Translations under genes and position numbers: made by a program | Shown: positions 45,593 to 53,974 of the stretch, piece after piece | Numbering within the stretch: position 1 is the stretch's first letter | How the letters are laid out: each line of letters starts with the position of its first letter | The notes under the pieces: model-generated | Databases searched by the model: none | Told to the model about the DNA's origin: nothing | The model's input: the letters and a program-made list of their open reading frames with translations, nothing else | Origin: CAWGJC01 sp965276665 | GTDB taxonomy: Bacteria > Pseudomonadota > Alphaproteobacteria > Acetobacterales > Acetobacteraceae | DNA length: 64,000 bases | Direction of reading: 5' to 3' | NCBI GenBank assembly: GCA_965276665.1 | Contig: OZ255620.1 | Span: 1,240,001 to 1,304,000, forward strand

Positions 45593-46608
45593 CAGGCGCG
45601 TCCGCTGCGGCGCAGCCGCGCGAGATGGATGTTCGCCACCATCGCGACGAGGATCGCCGCGCCGATGATCATGTCGAAGGTGAAGGCGTTGATCCCTTGC
45701 AGGGTGAAGCCGTCGCGCAGCACGCCGAGCACGATCGCGCCGATCAGGCCGCCGATCACCGTGCCGGATCCGCCGGCGAGCGGCGTGCCGCCGATCACGC
45801 CCGCCGCCACCGCCATGAACATCGCGTTGGTGCCGCCGGCGAGCGGATCGGTCGAGCCGATGCGATAAGCCTCGAGGATGCCGGTCAGCCCGGCGAGCAC
45901 GCTGGTCAGCACGAAATTGCCGATCTTGATGCGCCGCACGGCGATTCCCGCCTCGCCCGCGCCGATCAGATTGCCGCCTGTCGCGATGGTGTGCAGACCC
46001 CAGCGCGTGTTGCGCAGAATCACGTGCATCACCGCGACGATCGCGAAAGCCCAGATGATCTCCGCATAGCCGGCGGCCCCCATGATCGCGGTGAACACCG
46101 GTCCGGCCTCGGTCTCCACCGGCGCGCCGTGCGAGACCGTCAGGGTGAAGCCGTTGATCAGGAACAGCGTGCCGAGGGTGGTGACGAATGAGGGCACGCG
46201 CAGCATGACGGTGATCGCGCCGTTGACGAGCCCGATCAGCCCGGCGGCGACCAGCGCGAGCAGGATCGCCGGGATCAGCGGCACGCCGGCGGCTTGCGCG
46301 AAATGCATCAGGAAGGGCGCGAGCGCGAACACCTGCCCGGCGGAGAGATCGATCTCGCCGCAGATCAGCAGCATGATCTCGCCGCAGGCGATGATCGCGG
46401 TGGCGGCAACGAATTGCGACAGCGTCTGCAGATTCGCATCCGTCAGGAAGTTCGCGTTCACCGCCTCGAAATAGACGACGAGCAGCACCGCGACGATCGC
46501 GATGCTAGCCTCTCTCCACCGCAGCAGGGCGTCAAGCGCGCGGCCCCTCGGTCGTGTTTCTGGTCGTGTCTCCCGGAGCTGTGCGCCCCGGGGCCGTGCG
46601 TCCGTCAT
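45592..46608 (-). CDS. sugar-type ABC transporter permease (CUT2/RbsC family)
   Basis: 338 residues with about ten membrane segments. IIACGEIMLLICGEIDLSAG is the RbsC/FrcC-type signature (normally G-IDLSVG). LFLINGFTLTVSHGAPVETE and GGTPLAGGSGTVIGGLIGAI also fit. It probably homodimerises to form the channel. It overlaps the binding-protein gene by 4 bp (ATGA). Confidence 0.9.
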   Translation of the reverse strand: MTDARPRGAQLRETRPETRPRGRALDALLRWREASIAIVAVLLVVYFEAVNANFLTDANLQTLSQFVAATAIIACGEIMLLICGEIDLSAGQVFALAPFLMHFAQAAGVPLIPAILLALVAAGLIGLVNGAITVMLRVPSFVTTLGTLFLINGFTLTVSHGAPVETEAGPVFTAIMGAAGYAEIIWAFAIVAVMHVILRNTRWGLHTIATGGNLIGAGEAGIAVRRIKIGNFVLTSVLAGLTGILEAYRIGSTDPLAGGTNAMFMAVAAGVIGGTPLAGGSGTVIGGLIGAIVLGVLRDGFTLQGINAFTFDMIIGAAILVAMVANIHLARLRRSGRA

Positions 46609-47681
46609 ACCTTGATCGGACCCGTTCGCGGCACGATCTGCGCAGCCGTCGCGTTGCCCTCGTAGCGCGTCTTGGTGCCGAGATACGGGGCGACGTTGTC
46701 CTTGGTGACGAATTTCAGCCCGGTGTTGATGTCCGCCGGACCGGAGAGGCCGCCGGATGCAAGGAAGGTGAACATCTCCATCGCCGTATAGAAGCCCTGC
46801 AGATAGGGCTGCTGGTCGATGGTGAAGTCGAGGAAGCCCTGCTGCATCAGGTCGAGCGTGCGCGGCAGCAGGTCGAAGCCGCCGCCATGCACGCCTTTCG
46901 CCGGCAGCCCGTATTGCCGCATCACTTCGGCGATGCCCTGGGTGCTGCCGCCATCCACGGCGAACATGCCCTTCAGATCCTGGTGGCCGATATAGAACGC
47001 CTTGATCGCGTTCAGCTCGTCATTCACCGTGGCCCCGGTCGCGACCACCTGCACGGTGATCGGCTTGCCGGATTTCTTGATCACGTCGGTCGCGCCGTCG
47101 AGCCGCGGCTGGATATTGAGCTGGCCGGGCGTCGCGATGAACATCGCGACCGTGCCGGAATCGACGAGGCTGACGATGCGCTGCCCCATCCGCACGCCGG
47201 CCTGGTAGAGATCCTGGCCGATATAGGCGAGGCGCGGGTTCGTGGTGCCGGCCGGCGCGTCCGCGTTATAGGCGAAGACCGGAATGCCGGCATCGAGCGC
47301 GCGCTGCACCGGCGCGTTGAAGGCTTTCGGATCGACGATGCACACCGCGATCGCGCTTGCCTTGGCGGCGATCGCGGCATTCATCGAGTTGACCATCTCG
47401 GCCGCATCCGAGGTCGCCGAGCCGGTCCATTGCGACTCGCAGCCGAGCAGCGCGCAGGCATCCTGCATGCCGTATTGCGTCGGCACGAAGAACGGATTGG
47501 TGGTGACGTGATTGACGAAGACGAACCGCCAGCGCGGATGCGCGGGGAACGGACCGGAGGCCGCCTGCTGGGCGAACGCCGCACGCGCGCCGAGCGCCGC
47601 CAGCACCGGGGCGCCGGCGGAGGCGCGCAGCACTGCGCGGCGAAGCGGGCCGGACCCGGTATCCTCATCGTGTCGCGCCAT
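46605..47681 (-). CDS. sugar-type ABC transporter substrate-binding protein
   Basis: 358 residues from ATG 47681, which has a very strong purine-rich site just upstream (GGAGGAGAGG). A twin-arginine-like or long Sec signal (LRRAVLRASAGAPVLAALGA, ending AFAQ) precedes a periplasmic-binding-protein fold. FVNHVTTNPFFVPTQYGMQD, VNSMNAAIAAKASAIAVCIV, YIGQDLYQAGVRMGQ and FAVDGGSTQGIAEV place it in the RbsB/peripla_BP_4 family. The ligand is unknown; frame and neighbours suggest a sugar or polyol. First gene of the three-gene transporter operon. Confidence 0.9.
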   Translation of the reverse strand: MARHDEDTGSGPLRRAVLRASAGAPVLAALGARAAFAQQAASGPFPAHPRWRFVFVNHVTTNPFFVPTQYGMQDACALLGCESQWTGSATSDAAEMVNSMNAAIAAKASAIAVCIVDPKAFNAPVQRALDAGIPVFAYNADAPAGTTNPRLAYIGQDLYQAGVRMGQRIVSLVDSGTVAMFIATPGQLNIQPRLDGATDVIKKSGKPITVQVVATGATVNDELNAIKAFYIGHQDLKGMFAVDGGSTQGIAEVMRQYGLPAKGVHGGGFDLLPRTLDLMQQGFLDFTIDQQPYLQGFYTAMEMFTFLASGGLSGPADINTGLKFVTKDNVAPYLGTKTRYEGNATAAQIVPRTGPIKV

Positions 47682-47805
47682 GACCTCTCCTCCCTGTGTC
47701 GGCCGGATGAACTCAGCCACCCTATTGTGGTTTCCGCCGGAGGCTGGACCGGCCTTGCGCAAGACGCAAGCCGCCCACCATGCTGCAGCGCGGAAGGATA
47801 GGGCC

Positions 47806-48714
47806 ATGCGACGGGGCAGGATCAGGATCGGGATTTCCGGCTGGACCTACGCGCCCTGGCGCGGCGCCTTCTATCCGCAGGGTCTGCCGCAGAAGCAGGA
47901 GCTCGCCTATGCCAGCCGGCAGCTCACCTCGATCGAGGTGAACGGCACCTTCTACGGGCTGCAGAAACCCGAGAGCTTCGCGCGCTGGGCGGAGGAGACG
48001 CCCGAGGATTTCGTCTTCTCGGTCAAGGCGCCGCGCTACATCACCCATATTCTCCGGCTGCGCGAGCCGATGGCGGCGGTCGCGAATTTCCTCGCCTCCG
48101 GCCCGCTGCGCCTCGGGCAGAAGCTCGGGCCGATCCTCTGGCAATTCCCGCCCAGTTTCCGCTTCGACGATCCGGCGCGCATCGAGGCGTTTCTCGCCCT
48201 GCTCCCGCACGACACCGAGGCGGCCGCCGCCCTCGCCCGCCGCCACGAGGCGCGGCTCGACGGGCGGAGCTGGACGGAGATCGACGCCGTGCGCCCGCTC
48301 CGCCACGCGATGGAAATCCGGCATGAGAGCTTCGCCGCGCCGGCCTTCGCCGCCATGCTGCGCCGGAACCGCGTCGCGCTGGTCTGCGCCGACACCGTCG
48401 CCTGGCCGCGGTTGATGGATCTCACTGCGGATTTCGCCTATTGCAGGCTGCACGGCGAGACCGAGCTCTACAGAAGCCGCTACACCGGCACGGCGCTCGA
48501 CGAATGGGCCGCACGGGTCGCCGCCTGGTCCGAAGGGCGAGACGCGCCGCAGGGCAGGCTCGCCGGCCGCACGCCCGGGGCTCCGCGGAAGCGGGACGTG
48601 TTCGTCTACTTCGACAATACCGACAAGAAGCAGGCCCCCGGGGACGCGAACCGCCTGCGCTCACGACTGGAATCGGGCCACCATGCTACCGCAGACGCGC
48701 CCGCGGCCGCGTGA
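47806..48714 (+). CDS. DUF72 (YecE-family) protein
   Basis: 302 residues. IRIGISGWTYAPWRGAFYP at the N-terminus, SIEVNGTFYGLQKPESFARW, FSVKAPRYITHILRL and GPILWQFPPSFRFD are the DUF72 signature; VFVYFDNTDKKQAPGDA closes it. The family forms a TIM-barrel and its biochemical role is not established. The ATG at 47806 has a GGAAGG site; the long in-frame extension upstream overlaps the binding-protein gene antisense and is rejected. The stop overlaps the GTG of the next gene (GTGA). Confidence 0.88.
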   Translation: MRRGRIRIGISGWTYAPWRGAFYPQGLPQKQELAYASRQLTSIEVNGTFYGLQKPESFARWAEETPEDFVFSVKAPRYITHILRLREPMAAVANFLASGPLRLGQKLGPILWQFPPSFRFDDPARIEAFLALLPHDTEAAAALARRHEARLDGRSWTEIDAVRPLRHAMEIRHESFAAPAFAAMLRRNRVALVCADTVAWPRLMDLTADFAYCRLHGETELYRSRYTGTALDEWAARVAAWSEGRDAPQGRLAGRTPGAPRKRDVFVYFDNTDKKQAPGDANRLRSRLESGHHATADAPAAA

Positions 48715-49313
48715 TATGCGGGCGCGTGCAATTCGTCACCGATTTCGCCGACCAGGCTCTCGTGCTGCCGGCCATCCTCCTGATCACCTTATCCCTGGCC
48801 CTGATCGGCTGGTGGCGCGGGCTGGCCGCCTGGCTCGCCGTCATCGGGGTCTGCTACGCGATCGTGCTGGCGATGAAGCTGCTCTTCATCGCATGCGGCT
48901 CGCCGCTGCCGATGCTGGCGCTGCGCAGCCCGAGCGGGCACACGATGGCCGGAACGCTGCTTTATGGCGGGGTGCTGGCGCTGTTCGGACTCGCGCGACG
49001 GCCGGCGATTCTCTGCGCGGTCGGGCTGGCCATGCTGATCGGAATCACGCGGCTGGCATTGCACGACCACACGGTCTCGGAGACGCTGCTGGGTGCTGCG
49101 ATCGGCGTGGCGGGCGTGGCCGCCCTCACCCGGCTTCCCGGGCCACCCCCGACACGGCTGGCGCGGCTTTCCCTGCCGCTTCGTCTGGCTCTGGCGCTTC
49201 TCGTGGTGGCGCCGGCGCTCCTGCTCCATGCCGATCGGTCGCCGGCGGAGCAGATCATCGCGGTCTTCGCGCGCACGCATCTGCGGCAATACCTCGCCTG
49301 CCGCGAAGGCTGA
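48711..49313 (+). CDS. PAP2-type membrane phosphatase homologue
   Basis: About 200 residues from GTG 48711 (a GTG at 48726 is also possible). Five or six membrane segments. SPSGHTMAGTLLYGG resembles the second PAP2 motif (SGH), and RLALHDHTVSETLLGA the third (R...H...D), but the usual Asp is replaced by Glu. The first motif (KxxxxxxRP) is not evident. Lipid-phosphate hydrolysis is therefore possible but not secure. It is translationally coupled to the DUF72 gene. Confidence 0.7.
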   Translation: MICGRVQFVTDFADQALVLPAILLITLSLALIGWWRGLAAWLAVIGVCYAIVLAMKLLFIACGSPLPMLALRSPSGHTMAGTLLYGGVLALFGLARRPAILCAVGLAMLIGITRLALHDHTVSETLLGAAIGVAGVAALTRLPGPPPTRLARLSLPLRLALALLVVAPALLLHADRSPAEQIIAVFARTHLRQYLACREG

Positions 49314-49364
49314 CCATCGCCGCCGGGACGCGCTGGCCTGCGTCCCGGCGGCGATGATCGTCAA

Positions 49365-50003
49365 TCAGGCGGCGAAGCGGCCCACGCAGGCGACATACAG
49401 GTCGTGGAACGCGGTCCACAGCGGCATCACCCGGTCGTCCGGGCGCAGATGGCGGGCGAGCGCGCCGTGCCCTTGATCCGGGTCGCTGTCGAAGCGGATG
49501 TGCTCGGCCAGGAAGTGCTTGAACGCGGCAAGCGCCGGGGTGTCCCAGTGCTGCCCCTTCAGCATCGCGCGGAACACGGCCTCGAGACCGCCATCCTCGT
49601 AGCTGGTGATGCTCATCGCCCGGGCGACCGGGTCCTGCGCGCGGGTGATGGCGAGATAGGCCGCGCCCGCCGCTTCCAGCTGCGCGCGGCGGTCGGCCGC
49701 GATCGGCTGCAGCAGGAGCGTGCGACGCATGAACTCGTCATGGTTCATCCGTTCGCCCGGCGCGGCGACGCCCGGGAAGGGCGAAAGATTGCTGGTATCG
49801 CATTCCTCGCGCGCGAGATGCTGCAGATTCGCATCGTCCGGATGCAGCGCGAGCGCCACTTCCAGGCTTTCGCGGAACTGCACGGAGAAATGGTAATACG
49901 CCCAGGCGGCGTCCACCATCTCGTCGGGCGACAGGGCGGCCCAGTCCAGATCGCTGATGTCGTCGACGACGCGCTCGTAATCCTGCTTCACTATGACGTT
50001 CAT
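49365..50003 (-). CDS. haem-oxygenase-fold putative di-iron oxidase (HDO-like)
   Basis: 212 residues, all-helical. The spaced carboxylate/histidine pattern is that of haem-oxygenase-like di-iron enzymes: Glu in QFRESLEVAL (about 45/48), EEC (66-67), His88 in RMNHDEFM, Glu in YEDGGLEAV (136/141), and AEHIRFDSDPDQGHGAL with His168, Asp172/176 and His179. Relatives such as UndA, BesC and SznF-type domains oxidise or cleave amino or fatty acids with O2. It is the last gene of a four-gene operon, 12 bp after the decarboxylase. The substrate may be the amine or amino acid made by its neighbours (inference). It might instead be a TenA-like or PqqC-like non-redox member. Confidence 0.65.
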   Translation of the reverse strand: MNVIVKQDYERVVDDISDLDWAALSPDEMVDAAWAYYHFSVQFRESLEVALALHPDDANLQHLAREECDTSNLSPFPGVAAPGERMNHDEFMRRTLLLQPIAADRRAQLEAAGAAYLAITRAQDPVARAMSITSYEDGGLEAVFRAMLKGQHWDTPALAAFKHFLAEHIRFDSDPDQGHGALARHLRPDDRVMPLWTAFHDLYVACVGRFAA

Positions 50004-50015
50004 GTGCTGTCCCCT

Positions 50016-51446
50016 TTAGGTATTCGCGACTATTCGGAAACTGTCCAGAATTCGCACCAGGGCGCGAATGTCGTCGCATGACGTCTCGCCATGCGTGATG
50101 CAGGCGCGAACCACGTCACGCTGCTCAAATCGTGCGGCCGAAATCCAGGCAGCGCCCGAAGCGACGGTCTCGGTCACGATGTCCCGCACCGGGGGAAACC
50201 CGTCCGGCGGTTCCGCGCACACCACGGCGAGCGCCGGGTCGTTGACAATCCGCCAGCCGCGCGCGGCCAGTCCGCGCGCGAGCAGCGCGGCAAGCCCTGT
50301 CGCATGCGCAACATGCGTGGCAAACCCGTCCCATCCCGCCACAGCAAGAGAGACAAACAGCCGCAGCCCGATGAAGCGCCGCGACCATTGCACCGAGTTG
50401 ACGTAAGGGTCGCGCGACGCGTCGTTCGACGGCATGAACCCGGTCGAGACCTGGAAGGCGCGCGACAGGATCCTGGTGTCCCGCACCAGGATCATCCCGC
50501 ACCCCATCGTCGTCGCGAACCATTTATGCGCGTCGATGGTGACGGATTGCGCCTGTTCGATGCCGGCAAGGCAGCCCCTCGCCTGCGCGCTGGCGATCAG
50601 CGCGCCGCCCCAGGCCGCATCGACATGGAACCAGCACCCGGTTTCACGGGCGATCCGCGCGGTTTCGATAATCGGGTCGACCATGCCGGCGCAGGTGGTC
50701 CCGGCGGTCGCCGCGATCATCACCGGCACGCGACCGGCGACACGGTCCTTGGCGATCGCCGCGGCGAGGGCGTCCGGATCCATCCGGCCAGCGCCATCGG
50801 TGCCGACCAGACGCACGGCATCGCGGCCGATCCCGGCCTGCACGGCAAGCTTGTACCAGGCGAGATGCGCGTCGCTCGACACGTAGAGCACCGGCGCGCC
50901 GGAGAAGGCGCGCACGCCCTCGGCGACGAAACGCGGCTCCGTCTGCACCAGCGCGCAGAGCAGAGCGGTGAAGTTCGCCTCCGAGCCGCCGGTGGTGAAA
51001 TGGCCCCCGGTTCCCGCCGGCAGCCCGGCACGCTGCGCGATGGCGGCGATCACATGCGCCTCGATCGCGACCGCGGCCGGGGAGGTGGTCGCCGTCGCGA
51101 GCTGCGGGTTAAAGGCGGCGGCGATGCGCTCCGCGCACTCCGCCGGGAAGGACGGCGCGGGATTGAACAGGCCGAAATAGCGCGGATGCGTCATGTGGAC
51201 GACGCCATGCTCGATCTGCTCGACAACCCAGGGGAGCACTGTTTCCAGAGCCTGCGGCGCGGCGAAATCAAACGTTTCGAGTTCTTCATCGAACCGCGTA
51301 TGGTCGAGCGTCGGCGAAACCGCGCCGCTCGCCATGCGACTTCTCGCGCGGCGCAGCGCGACCGTCAGGCGGTCCTCCTGCCGCTCGCGCTCGACGGCAT
51401 CGGGAAACAGCGATGCCGCCGGCACCGGATCGCGCTCGGCGAGCAT
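50016..51446 (-). CDS. group II PLP-dependent amino-acid decarboxylase
   Basis: 476 residues from ATG 51446, whose first base is shared with the preceding stop. Fold-type I group II decarboxylase: HMTHPRYFGLFNPAPSFPAE, HFTTGGSEANFTALL, YVSSDAHLAWYKLA (PLP-stacking His), WFHVDAAWGGALI (Asp binding the pyridine N) and the Schiff-base lysine in SVTIDAHKWFATTMG. The family includes aromatic amino acid, glutamate, diaminobutyrate, cysteine-sulfinate and methionine decarboxylases; sequence alone does not select the substrate. Coupling to homoserine/sulfur amino-acid genes suggests a C4 or sulfur amino acid (inference). Confidence 0.88.
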   Translation of the reverse strand: MLAERDPVPAASLFPDAVERERQEDRLTVALRRARSRMASGAVSPTLDHTRFDEELETFDFAAPQALETVLPWVVEQIEHGVVHMTHPRYFGLFNPAPSFPAECAERIAAAFNPQLATATTSPAAVAIEAHVIAAIAQRAGLPAGTGGHFTTGGSEANFTALLCALVQTEPRFVAEGVRAFSGAPVLYVSSDAHLAWYKLAVQAGIGRDAVRLVGTDGAGRMDPDALAAAIAKDRVAGRVPVMIAATAGTTCAGMVDPIIETARIARETGCWFHVDAAWGGALIASAQARGCLAGIEQAQSVTIDAHKWFATTMGCGMILVRDTRILSRAFQVSTGFMPSNDASRDPYVNSVQWSRRFIGLRLFVSLAVAGWDGFATHVAHATGLAALLARGLAARGWRIVNDPALAVVCAEPPDGFPPVRDIVTETVASGAAWISAARFEQRDVVRACITHGETSCDDIRALVRILDSFRIVANT

Positions 51447-52363
51447 CAGCCGGCCACCTTCTGCGCGCATTGCTCGAGCCAGTTGCCGTAGAGCGTGACG
51501 GCAGGCGACCACCAATCGTGGTAGATCAACGTAGCCTCCGTCACGCGCGAGAGCGCGAGCGCGGTCTTCTCCGGATCGGTCTGCGTGGCGCGGCTCTCGA
51601 TCGCGCGCAGCGCGGCCTCGGTCGGCGCGTCGAAATAGAAGCGCGGAATCTCGGGATAGAGTGCGCGCTCCCCGCTTAGGAAGCGTTTCACGTCGCGCTG
51701 ATATTCGCGCATCAGCGTGTTCCGCCCATATTCGGGATGGCCGTGCAGGAACAGGAACGACGAGGCGAATTCCTTGGCGAACGCGTCCACGCCGGCTGCC
51801 GCCGAGGATGACAGCATCGTGTAGCCCTGCGCCCGGAGATCAGCGCTCCGCAGCGCATTCTGCCGCGAATGGGGCGTCCGCCAGCTCGCCGGCATGCCGG
51901 CTGCGAAAGGATGATCCGGCGCGTCGAGCGCGCAGTCGAACACGCCCGAGACCTTGCCGCCGCAGGGATGACGCGCGATGCCGTCGAGATGCAGGACCGC
52001 GGCATGCGCCGCGAGGCACGACCAGAGAACCGGAAACGCCTGCTCCCGCGACCAGTCGACGAGCGCGGTGAAGTCGCTCCAGAACGGCTCCTCGATAAGC
52101 TGCGCGGCGCGCGGCTCGGTCCCGGTCACCACCAACCCGTCGAGCTCCGCTGATCCGAGATCGAGGCGCGAGCCGCTCGCGCCGATCCGGCGGTCGGACA
52201 GGGTGAACGATCGCAACTGGAGGGAGCGCCCCCGCGCCGCGGCCGAGAGCACGCGACGGAACTGGCGCTCGGTCGCGTCCATCGCCGCATCGGACATGTT
52301 GTTGACGAGTCCGATGACGACCGGGCGCTCGGGCTCCCAGCGCGATTCGCCGATCCAGTTCAT
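51446..52363 (-). CDS. MetA-family homoserine O-acyltransferase (HTS type)
   Basis: 305 residues, glutamine-amidotransferase-like fold. GLVNNMSDAAMDATERQF opens it. The nucleophile Cys is in PVLWSCLAAHAAVLHLDGI, and the catalytic His/Glu pair lies in FLFLHGHPEYGRNTLMREYQ. LVVTGTEPRAAQLIEEPFW replaces the usual TGAPxE. It activates the hydroxyl of homoserine with acetyl- or succinyl-CoA. The non-canonical TGTEP and FDCALDAPDHPFAAG positions leave room for another hydroxy-amino-acid acceptor. It overlaps the upstream PLP enzyme by 4 bp and the downstream decarboxylase by 1 bp. Confidence 0.82.
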   Translation of the reverse strand: MNWIGESRWEPERPVVIGLVNNMSDAAMDATERQFRRVLSAAARGRSLQLRSFTLSDRRIGASGSRLDLGSAELDGLVVTGTEPRAAQLIEEPFWSDFTALVDWSREQAFPVLWSCLAAHAAVLHLDGIARHPCGGKVSGVFDCALDAPDHPFAAGMPASWRTPHSRQNALRSADLRAQGYTMLSSSAAAGVDAFAKEFASSFLFLHGHPEYGRNTLMREYQRDVKRFLSGERALYPEIPRFYFDAPTEAALRAIESRATQTDPEKTALALSRVTEATLIYHDWWSPAVTLYGNWLEQCAQKVAG

Positions 52364-53658
52364 GATGCCGCCGCCACACGAAACCCCGAAGCCGCCGACA
52401 GAGCCTGGTCGAGATCCGCGATGATATCCGCTTCGTGCTCGATGCCGACGCTCATCCGGATTGTCTCAGGGGTCACGCCGGCGCGGATCTGCATCTCGGG
52501 CGGCATCTGACGATGGGTGGTCGAGGCCGGATGGCAGGCGAGCGAGCGCACATCGCCGAGATTGACCACGCGCTTGACGAGCTTCAGCGCATCGTAGAAC
52601 CGCACGCCAGCCTCGAACCCGCCGCGCACACCGAAGGTGAGGAGCGGCGGCACCTGGCCGCCGAGGTAGATCCGCGCGAGGCGATAATGCGGGCTGTCTT
52701 CGAACCCTGCGTAATTCACCCAATCAATCCGCGTGTCGTCACGCAGGAATTCCGCCACGCGCCGCGCATTCGCGACATGACGCTCGAGACGCACCGCGAC
52801 GGTCTCCACACCTTGCAGCAGCAGGAATGCGCTGAACGGCGACATCGCCGCTCCACCGGTGCGCAGATAAACGCTGCGCGCCCGTGCGATATAGGCGGAC
52901 CGGCCGAAATGCTCGGTGTAGACGAGACCGTGATAGGACGAGTCCGGGCGCGAGAAGGCCGGAAAGCGCGGCGCATGGTCCGCCCAAGGGAAATTGCCGC
53001 TATCGACGATGACGCCGCCGAGCGTCGTGCCATGGCCACCCATGAATTTCGTCAACGACGCGATCACGATATCCGCGCCATGCTCGATGGGGCGCAGCAG
53101 AATCGGCGTCGGCACCGTGTTGTCGACGATCAGCGGCATGCCGTTGCGATGCGCGACATCAGCGAGCCCGGCGAGATCTGCGACGTTGCCGGCGGGATTG
53201 CCAACGCTCTCGCAATACACAGCCCGCGTGTTCGCATCGATCTGCGCCGCCACCGTCTCCGGTGCATCGCTCTCGGCGAACTTCACCTCGACGCCGAGCT
53301 CGGGGAGGAAATGCGCGAACATCGAATGGGTGGTGCCGTAGAGCTGCGGCACCGAGACGATGTTGCGGCCGTGCTCCGCGACGTTCAGCATCGCGTAATG
53401 CAGCGCCGCCTGTCCGCTGGCCAAGCAAAGCGCCTCGACGCCGCCTTCGAGCGCTGCAACCCTCTGCTCCAGCACCGCATTTGTCGGATTGCTGATCCGG
53501 CTGTAGCGATGACCTTCCGCCTCGAGATTGAACAGCGCGGCACCGTGTTCCGCGCTGTCAAATCCGTAAGCCACGGTTTGGTGGATCGGGACCGCGACGG
53601 CGCGTGTCGAACGATCGAGATCGTAGCCACCGTGTACTGCGATCGTCTCGCTGCGCAT
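52360..53658 (-). CDS. Cys/Met-metabolism PLP enzyme, O-acetylhomoserine sulfhydrylase-like
   Basis: 432 residues from ATG 53658 (an ATG at 53708 is possible). MRSETIAVHGGYDLDRSTRA, the phosphate-binding SRISNPTNAVLEQRVAALEG, VYCESVGNPAGNVADL and the Schiff-base lysine in IVIASLTKFMGGHGTTLGG place it in the MetY/MetZ gamma-replacement family. NLGDVRSLACHPASTTH near the end is typical. It would exchange the acyl group of an O-acylhomoserine for sulfide, methanethiol or another nucleophile. First gene of the operon; ATGA overlap with the MetA-family gene. It could serve ordinary methionine synthesis, but the two extra enzymes downstream suggest a specialised route. Confidence 0.85.
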   Translation of the reverse strand: MRSETIAVHGGYDLDRSTRAVAVPIHQTVAYGFDSAEHGAALFNLEAEGHRYSRISNPTNAVLEQRVAALEGGVEALCLASGQAALHYAMLNVAEHGRNIVSVPQLYGTTHSMFAHFLPELGVEVKFAESDAPETVAAQIDANTRAVYCESVGNPAGNVADLAGLADVAHRNGMPLIVDNTVPTPILLRPIEHGADIVIASLTKFMGGHGTTLGGVIVDSGNFPWADHAPRFPAFSRPDSSYHGLVYTEHFGRSAYIARARSVYLRTGGAAMSPFSAFLLLQGVETVAVRLERHVANARRVAEFLRDDTRIDWVNYAGFEDSPHYRLARIYLGGQVPPLLTFGVRGGFEAGVRFYDALKLVKRVVNLGDVRSLACHPASTTHRQMPPEMQIRAGVTPETIRMSVGIEHEADIIADLDQALSAASGFRVAAAS

Positions 53659-53974
53659 GCCGTCCTGGCCGTTGCGTTTTCGGGATTCCAAGTGGAGCAC
53701 TCCCATTACACTCGGGCAATTAACCCGAAGGACTAAGCTGCTTGCGATGTGGCTGATGATGACTAGCCAAATAGTATAGTTCGGCGGCGACAAGGACGAC
53801 CGGGTGCGCATAACTGCACTCGTTTCTATCCCGAATTAGCCGATGACCGACGCTGATTCACATGCACGGACGCGCATTGATCATGCGCGGCCGAATCAGG
53901 CGATTGGCGATAACCGGCTTGAGGAGAGGCGGTCGCGCCGATACGATCGGCGCGCCCGAAGCAGCGTTCGGGAG
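53659..53974 (-). promoter_or_regulatory. upstream region of the PLP/HDO operon
   Basis: 316 bp, AT-richer than its surroundings. On the minus strand a TATACT box (53773-53778 in plus coordinates) could be a -10 element. A 5-bp hairpin with loop TTAATTG lies at about 53715-53731. No known SAM riboswitch class could be matched. The part near 53934-53954 is the 3' hairpin of the regulator gene. Confidence 0.4.
53934..53954 (-). terminator. hairpin after the LuxR-type gene
   Basis: Perfect 9-bp stem (CGCGCCGAT/ATCGGCGCG) with a 3-base loop, 20 bp past the regulator's stop on the minus strand. No strong T-run, but it separates the regulator from the downstream operon. Confidence 0.5.

Noticed and set aside
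53659..53760. Possible SAM-II-type riboswitch before the sulfhydrylase-like gene
   Set aside because: There is a hairpin with a TTAATTG loop, but the conserved downstream pairing segment of SAM-II is absent and no other SAM class fits.
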